Shown here one piece after another: positions 56,785 to 64,000 of a stretch of 64,000 bases of DNA. A program made the position numbers and the translations under genes. The DNA lies in NCBI GenBank assembly GCA_040766655.1, contig JAXGQB010000006.1, positions 62,001 to 126,000 on the forward strand, read 5' to 3'. The number at the start of each line of letters is the position of its first letter. Positions within the stretch are counted from its first letter, which is position 1. The notes under the pieces are model-generated. The model saw nothing but the letters and a program-made list of their open reading frames with translations, was not told where the DNA came from and ran no database searches. This stretch comes from JALOOB01 sp040766655. GTDB taxonomy: Bacteria; Chloroflexota; Anaerolineae; CG2-30-64-16.

Positions 56785-59700
56785 ATGCGACGTGCTTCAC
56801 AGTGGTTCCTGATCCTGGCCATTTCCCTCGGCCTGTTCCTGCCTGCGGCGGTCGTCTCGCCGGCGGAGGCAGTATCGGTGGATATCGTCATCAGCCAGGT
56901 CTATGGTGGCGGTGGAAATTCCGGTGCCACCTACACCCACGATTTCATCGAGTTGTACAACCTCGGCGGCGTTGCAGTCGACGTTAATGGATGGTCCGTT
57001 CAGTATGCGTCCTCCACTGGAAGCTCATGGCAGAAAACTGCCCTGAGTGGGATCATCGACCCCGGCAAGTATTACCTGGTGCAGGAGGCGCAGGGCTCGG
57101 GCGGCACGGTTTCGCTGCCAGCTCCCAATGCTGTTGGTACCATTGCCATGAGCGGATCGGCGGGAAAGGTCGCACTGGTCAACAACAGCACGACCCTGAC
57201 CGGTACCTGCCCAACAGGGCTTGTCGACTTCGTCGGCTACGGTTCCGCCACCAACTGCAGCGAAGCGACACCCACTCCGAACCTCAGCAACACGACCGCT
57301 GCCTTACGCAACAACAATGGCGCGACAGATACTGACAACAACTCCGCAGACTTCACCATCGGCGCGCCGAACCCGCGCAACACCCCGCCCCCTGATGCTG
57401 CGCCTTTCGTGGTGAGTACTGATCCGGCCAACGGCGCCGGCGGCGTGGCGCTGGGCAGCAATCTCACCGTCACTTTCAGCGAGCCCGTGAATGTCACGGA
57501 GCCTTGGTTTGACCTGGCATGCAGCTTGAGCGACGCGCACGCCGCAACCTTCTCGGGTGGCCCGACTGTCTTCACTCTCGATCCTGCAGTTGGCTTTGTA
57601 GATGGGGACAGCTGCACGTTGGTCGTTCTGGCGGCAAGTGTCACGGATCAAGATACTGAGGATCCGCCAGACAACATGCTGGCCGATTTTTCAACGTCGT
57701 TCAGCACCGGAGATGTCTGTCTTGCACCCTACACTGCAATCCCCGCAATTCAAGGCAGCGGCTCAGCAGCAGCCATCACTGGACCGGTGACCACGAAGGG
57801 CGTGGTTGTTGGCGACTACGAGGGCGCATCACCTACACTGCGCGGTTTCTACCTGCAGGATCTGACCGGCGATGGTGATGCAGCCACCTCCGATGGCATA
57901 TTCGTCTACAACGCAAGCTATAACAACGTCAATGTGGGTGACGTAGTCCGCGTGACGGGCACTGGCAGCGAATATCAGGGTCAGACTCAAATCAACACGA
58001 CGGCAGCGCCCATCGCATGTGGAACCGGTGCGGTTGAACCGGTTGATGTCACCTTTCCCGTGACCTCCGTGGACTACCTCGAACGCTACGAGGGCATGCT
58101 GGTGCGCCTTTCGCAGACGCTCTACGTGACGGAGCACTATCAGCTAGGCCGGTTCGGGCAGGTGGTCCTCTCCTCTGGCGGACGGCTCATGCAGCCGACC
58201 AACATCTACGCGCCGGGACCCGAGGCCGCTGCCCTTCAGGATGCCAACAACCTCAACCGCATCATTGTTGACGATGCGCTCAACAATCAGAATCCTGATC
58301 CGATCGTCTTTGGCCGCGGCGGCCTGCCGCTCTCGGCCTCGAACACGCTCCGCGGCGGCGACACGGCGACCGGCATCGTGGGTGTGATGACCTATACCTG
58401 GGGCGGGAACTCGGCCAGCCCGAATGCGTACCGCGTCCGGCCGATCAACGCGCTGGGCGGCTCCATCAACTTCGAACCGACTAACCCGCGGCCCGAGGCC
58501 GCGCCTGCGCTGGCGGGTTCGCTGCGCGTCGCTGGCATGAATCTGCTAAACTTCTTCAATACCTTCGATGGATTGCCTGACAAAGTGGACAACTGCACCA
58601 CCGGTGTGGGTGGGCTGCCAACCGACTGCCGCGGCGCTGACACCTTGGTGGAATACAATCGACAGCTGCCTAAGACCGTGGCCGCGATCACCGGTACCAT
58701 GGCTGACGTCGTCGGTCTCGTCGAGGTGGAGAACGACGGCTACGGACCGGATAGCGCCCTGGCGACCCTGGTGGACGCGCTGAATGCGGCCACGGCGCCT
58801 GGCACCTACGCTTTCATCGATGCGGACGCTGGCACGGGTCAGATCAATGCGTTAGGCACCGATGCGATCAAGGTCGGCCTGATCTACAAGCCCGCGAAGG
58901 CAACCCCGATCGGGACAACCGCAGCGCTCAATACCGTGGACTTCGTGAATGGCGGCGACTCGGAGGCTCGCAACCGCCCCGCGCTGGCACAGGCCTTCGA
59001 GGAGGTCGCTACGGGCGGACGGTTTGTTGTTGCCGTGAATCACCTGAAGAGCAAGACCTGTCCGGGCGTTGGCTCGAACGCCGATCAGGGGGATGGTCAG
59101 GGGTGCTGGAATGAGGTCCGCACGAATGCCGCCAACATGCTTTGGAGTTGGCTGGAGGGTGATCCCACCCAGATTGGTGACACGGACGCGCTGATCATCG
59201 GCGACCTGAATTCGTACGCCAAGGAAGATCCGATCGAAGCACTAAAGGATGCAGGCTATACGGACCTGAAGCTTCACTTCGGCTCATGGGAAGCCTACTC
59301 CTACGTCTTCGATGGGCAGTGGGGCTACCTGGATCACGCGTTGAGCAGCTATTCGTTGACGCCGCAGGTGGCGGGCGTCTTCGACTGGCACATCAACGCG
59401 GATGAACCCAGCGTGCTGGACTACAACACCGACTTCAAGAGCGCGAGTCAGATCGTCAGCCTGTACGCGACCGACGAGTTTCGTATGTCGGATCACGACC
59501 CGGTGCTGATCGACCTGAACCTGACGCCCGAGATGAACGACTCGTTCGTCACCGCGGGTGGCTGGATCGACTCGCCGGCCGGCGCATACGCGGCCGACCC
59601 GGCAGCGACCGGCAAGGCGTTCATTCCGTTCACTGTCAAGTACAAGAAGGGCGCGCTTGCGCCCACGGGCAACCTGCAGTTTCAGCTGCTGAAGTCGGAC

Positions 59701-59934
59701 CTGAACTTCCGCAGCACGAGCTTCGACTGGCTGGTGATCAACCAGTCAGGCACACTGGCGCAGATCCAGGGACGAGGTGTGATCGGCAAGGAGGCCTACC
59801 ACTTCATGGTGTGGGTGGCCGACGGTGAGCCCGATGCGTATCGCATCAAGATCTGGAACGATGAGGATATTCTGTACGATAACGGCGCGTTGCAGCCGCT
59901 CGGCGCCGGGTCGATCCAGATCCACGTGAAGTAA
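56785..59934 (+). CDS. Exported LTD/ExeM-like extracellular nuclease
   Basis: The 1049-residue protein has a signal peptide (about 1-30). Next is a lamin-tail domain (about 32-155, DIVISQVYGGGGNSGATYTH, then FIELYNLGGVAVDVNGWSVQ). Then a Big_5-like Ig domain (205-310), an OB-like domain (335-480) and the endonuclease/exonuclease/phosphatase domain (about 573-915: LRVAGMNLLNFFNTF, VVGLVEVENDG, VVAVNHLKSKTCPG, LIIGDLNSYAKEDPI, MSDHDPVLIDL). These include catalytic Asn, Glu, His and Asp residues of ExeM/NucH nucleases. A C-terminal beta domain (MNDSFVTAGGWIDSPAGAY) ends the protein. It likely degrades extracellular DNA. A strong terminator follows. Confidence 0.9.
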   Translation: MRRASQWFLILAISLGLFLPAAVVSPAEAVSVDIVISQVYGGGGNSGATYTHDFIELYNLGGVAVDVNGWSVQYASSTGSSWQKTALSGIIDPGKYYLVQEAQGSGGTVSLPAPNAVGTIAMSGSAGKVALVNNSTTLTGTCPTGLVDFVGYGSATNCSEATPTPNLSNTTAALRNNNGATDTDNNSADFTIGAPNPRNTPPPDAAPFVVSTDPANGAGGVALGSNLTVTFSEPVNVTEPWFDLACSLSDAHAATFSGGPTVFTLDPAVGFVDGDSCTLVVLAASVTDQDTEDPPDNMLADFSTSFSTGDVCLAPYTAIPAIQGSGSAAAITGPVTTKGVVVGDYEGASPTLRGFYLQDLTGDGDAATSDGIFVYNASYNNVNVGDVVRVTGTGSEYQGQTQINTTAAPIACGTGAVEPVDVTFPVTSVDYLERYEGMLVRLSQTLYVTEHYQLGRFGQVVLSSGGRLMQPTNIYAPGPEAAALQDANNLNRIIVDDALNNQNPDPIVFGRGGLPLSASNTLRGGDTATGIVGVMTYTWGGNSASPNAYRVRPINALGGSINFEPTNPRPEAAPALAGSLRVAGMNLLNFFNTFDGLPDKVDNCTTGVGGLPTDCRGADTLVEYNRQLPKTVAAITGTMADVVGLVEVENDGYGPDSALATLVDALNAATAPGTYAFIDADAGTGQINALGTDAIKVGLIYKPAKATPIGTTAALNTVDFVNGGDSEARNRPALAQAFEEVATGGRFVVAVNHLKSKTCPGVGSNADQGDGQGCWNEVRTNAANMLWSWLEGDPTQIGDTDALIIGDLNSYAKEDPIEALKDAGYTDLKLHFGSWEAYSYVFDGQWGYLDHALSSYSLTPQVAGVFDWHINADEPSVLDYNTDFKSASQIVSLYATDEFRMSDHDPVLIDLNLTPEMNDSFVTAGGWIDSPAGAYAADPAATGKAFIPFTVKYKKGALAPTGNLQFQLLKSDLNFRSTSFDWLVINQSGTLAQIQGRGVIGKEAYHFMVWVADGEPDAYRIKIWNDEDILYDNGALQPLGAGSIQIHVK

Positions 59935-59958
59935 GCCGCACTGTAGCAGTGCACCGCG

Positions 59959-59991
59959 CGGGGGCGATCCGACCGGATCGCCCCCGTTTTT
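59959..59991 (+). terminator. Rho-independent terminator of the nuclease gene
   Basis: CGGGGGCGATCC (59959-59970), GACC loop, GGATCGCCCCCG (59975-59986) and TTTTTC form a perfect terminator 24 nt after the stop. Confidence 0.93.
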
Positions 59992-60128
59992 CGTGCGTCC
60001 CGATGCACCCTCTATCCCCCAACCGTAATTTGCGCATCTGCGCATCTTGTGGCATTCTCCCGCCCGCGCGGACATATCGCGCACCCCTCAAACGACCACC
60101 TGTGCGCTGCCGGCAGCGAGGAGGAAAG

Positions 60129-60425
60129 ATGAGCGTCAAGGTCTTTTGCAAGCTCGCAGATTGCGTGAACTGGGACAACGGCGTCTGCGGCGCGGAGGAA
60201 ATCCGCATCGACCGTGAGGGCTATTGCGCCACCTACGAGGAGATCCCCGAGGAAGTCACGGACGAGCTGGATCTGCCGGCGCACGTCGAGGACCTCACCT
60301 GGGAAGAGGACGACGACGACGAGATCGAGATCGATGATCTCGGCGAAGACGGGTGGAACGAGTTTGAGGAGGAGGACGAAGAGGAAGAGGAGGAGGACGG
60401 CGTCGACGAGCGCTGGACCGACTGA
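60129..60425 (+). CDS. Small Cys-rich protein with very acidic C-terminal tail
   Basis: The 98-residue protein begins MSVKVFCKLADCVNWDNGVC, then REGYCATYEE, four Cys with a DUF1540-like spacing (C-x4-C-x7-C). The second half is almost only Asp and Glu, including an eleven-residue run of acidic residues. GAGGAGG precedes ATG 60129; longer frames upstream overlap the terminator and are unlikely. Its layout resembles the acidic zinc-ribbon protein at 33375, though the Cys patterns differ. A metal-binding or DNA-mimic role is possible. Function unknown. Confidence 0.72.
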   Translation: MSVKVFCKLADCVNWDNGVCGAEEIRIDREGYCATYEEIPEEVTDELDLPAHVEDLTWEEDDDDEIEIDDLGEDGWNEFEEEDEEEEEEDGVDERWTD

Positions 60426-60493
60426 TCCAGGACTTGCCACGGTCGACTGCTGCCCGCCTCACCCCGCACCCTGCCGGACTTTGCGCCCGGTTT

Positions 60494-60521
60494 TTGTCAA
60501 ATCGCCCCGCTGAACTATAAT
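60494..60521 (+). promoter_or_regulatory. Sigma70-type promoter of the PPDK gene
   Basis: TTGTCA (60494-60499), a 16-nt spacer and TATAAT (60516-60521) lie about 150 nt before ATG 60674. Confidence 0.75.
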
Positions 60522-60530
60522 TCTATCCTG

Positions 60531-60559
60531 CCGCCCGAGGTCGTGATGGCTTCGGGCGG
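60531..60559 (+). promoter_or_regulatory. Hairpin at the 5' end of the PPDK leader
   Basis: CCGCCCGA (60531-60538) and TCGGGCGG (60552-60559) pair over 8 bp with a 13-nt loop at the very start of the predicted transcript. Such 5' stems often stabilise mRNA. The remaining leader (60560-60673) shows no gene. Confidence 0.5.
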
Positions 60560-60673
60560 ACCAGCGCGGCACGCGCTCATGATGGTAACCCGTCCCTCTA
60601 TCTATGAACACGATGCCCCCAGGCGGGGCGCCGATGCAGCACGAGGGCGCATTCTTTAGGAGGCACCTGTACA

Positions 60674-63424
<2,751 letters not shown>

Positions 63425-63438
63425 ACGTAACGCCCATC

Positions 63439-63471
63439 GGCACCGGGCAGGCGACCCGCCTGCCCGGTGCC
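63439..63471 (+). terminator. Strong hairpin after PPDK (first of two)
   Basis: GGCACCGGGCAGGCG (63439-63453), a 3-nt loop and CGCCTGCCCGGTGCC (63457-63471) form a perfect 15-bp stem without a T run. Confidence 0.7.
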
Positions 63472-63486
63472 TCCACCGTTCCACAG

Positions 63487-63521
63487 ACGCCCACCGGATC
63501 ACCCATCCGGTGGGCGTTTTT
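63487..63521 (+). terminator. Rho-independent terminator of PPDK
   Basis: ACGCCCACCGGAT (63487-63499), a 5-nt loop and ATCCGGTGGGCGT (63505-63517) followed by TTTTT form a perfect 13-bp terminator. Confidence 0.93.
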
Positions 63522-63533
63522 GCTGTCTCACCT

Positions 63534-63562
63534 TTGAGGTTTCTCCGCAGGCCTGCTAGAAT
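63534..63562 (+). promoter_or_regulatory. Sigma70-type promoter of the aminotransferase gene
   Basis: TTGAGG (63534-63539), a 17-nt spacer and TAGAAT (63557-63562) lie 34 nt before ATG 63597. CACCTTTGAG (63529-63538) and CTCAAAGGTG (63580-63589), which includes the Shine-Dalgarno, form a perfect 10-bp inverted repeat. Confidence 0.6.
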
Positions 63563-63596
63563 GGCCGCATCCGTAAACACTCAAAGGTGGTTAGCG

Positions 63597-64000
63597 ATGA
63601 CACAAGACTCATTGGCGCCCAGGCGTTTCCCCGAGCTCACTGTTCCGCCCCGGCTGTTGATGGGGCCCGGCCCCAGCACGGTCGACCCGCGCGTCCTGCT
63701 TGCGCAGGCGCTGCCCCTGCTCGGCCACCTCGACCCGCAGTTTGTCGAGCTGATGGACCGCACCAAGGAGCTGCTGAAGTACGCATTTCAGACCGAGAAC
63801 AACCTGACGATTCCGGTTTCCGGCACCGGCTCCGCGGCCATGGAGGCCGCGGTCGCCAACATGGTCGAGCCGGGCGATCCCGTGCTGGTGTGCGCCAACG
63901 GCTACTTCGGCCTGCGCCTGGCCGACATGGCGGGCCGTTACGGGGCAGACGTGCAGACGATCACCCGACCCTGGGGCGACGTGTTCACGACCGATGAGGT
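63597..64000 (+). CDS. Class V aminotransferase (alanine-glyoxylate/serine-pyruvate type), 3' end beyond window
   Basis: The first 134 codons encode a PLP enzyme. PPRLLMGPGPSTVDPRVLLA, LGHLDPQFVELMDRTKELLK and TIPVSGTGSAAMEAAVANMV are typical of AGXT/SPT enzymes, where the SGTGSAAMEAA loop holds the PLP phosphate. The frame is open to the right edge. AAAGGTGG precedes the ATG. It would move an amino group from serine or alanine to glyoxylate or pyruvate; in this context it may serve serine or glycine metabolism. Confidence 0.92.
   Translation, partial: MTQDSLAPRRFPELTVPPRLLMGPGPSTVDPRVLLAQALPLLGHLDPQFVELMDRTKELLKYAFQTENNLTIPVSGTGSAAMEAAVANMVEPGDPVLVCANGYFGLRLADMAGRYGADVQTITRPWGDVFTTDE

Overview
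This 64 kb window is high-GC bacterial DNA, densely packed with genes on both strands, and most likely comes from a member of the Chloroflexota (Anaerolineae-like). The support is indirect. There is an hrcA-grpE-dnaK operon under a perfect CIRCE operator, a mevalonate-pathway cluster of archaeal style (thiolase, DUF35 protein, HMG-CoA synthase, class II HMG-CoA reductase), a DUF2089/DUF4097/SHOCT-like envelope module, menaquinone synthesis (menA), an anaerobic glycyl-radical activase, and large exported beta-rich proteins, one with the tail YLPLILR. No rRNA, tRNA, CRISPR array, phage or transposase gene was seen.

Layout. 1-913: 3' part of a glycyl-radical-enzyme activase. 1009-6440 (minus): menA, rsmD, a membrane protein, a GNAT/FemAB-like protein and a surface protein with three lectin-like repeats. 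6542-8916 (plus): a GT2 glycosyltransferase and a polyprenyl-phosphate sugar transferase (exopolysaccharide), divergent from the lectin-like gene with abutting -35 boxes. 8981-12774: CIRCE-controlled hrcA-grpE-dnaK. 12837-16017: DUF2089, DUF4097, GNAT and SHOCT-like genes. 16097-21417 (minus): ROK kinase, then DUF35, thiolase, HMG-CoA synthase and HMG-CoA reductase. 21503-25329 (minus): three Hyf/complex-I-like membrane subunits without catalytic partners. 25437-28070 (plus): a polytopic membrane protein and galT. 28098-32991 (minus): two HAD phosphatases, an M42 peptidase, an aldo/keto reductase and trpS with a leader hairpin. 33375-36302 (plus): an acidic zinc-ribbon miniprotein, an unrecognised structured leader, lysine 2,3-aminomutase and an ATP-grasp ligase. 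36409-39777: a NarL-type histidine kinase and regulator, divergent from a receiver-only protein.

39917-56548 (plus) is the most distinctive region. It holds a 1649-residue multicopper oxidase, two exported beta-propeller-like proteins, a DeoR-type HTH fused to a NosL-like Cys-rich domain, a PCu(A)C copper chaperone lipoprotein, a YtkA/FixH-like lipoprotein, a membrane protein with a YHS domain, a CopA-type copper ATPase with an added ninth membrane helix and a roughly 265-residue exterior domain, and modAB without modC. I read it as a copper sensing, export and delivery island that could supply the secreted oxidase. 56785-64000: an exported LTD/ExeM-like nuclease, an acidic Cys-rich miniprotein, pyruvate phosphate dikinase and the start of a class V aminotransferase.

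Regulation is unusually readable. There are many sigma70-type -35/-10 pairs. At least two genes (6542, 25437) have the -10 box so close to the start codon that the mRNA should be leaderless or nearly so. A palindromic repeat (AGGTGCCCGGCACCT type) runs into the 3' ends of rsmD and the histidine kinase gene.
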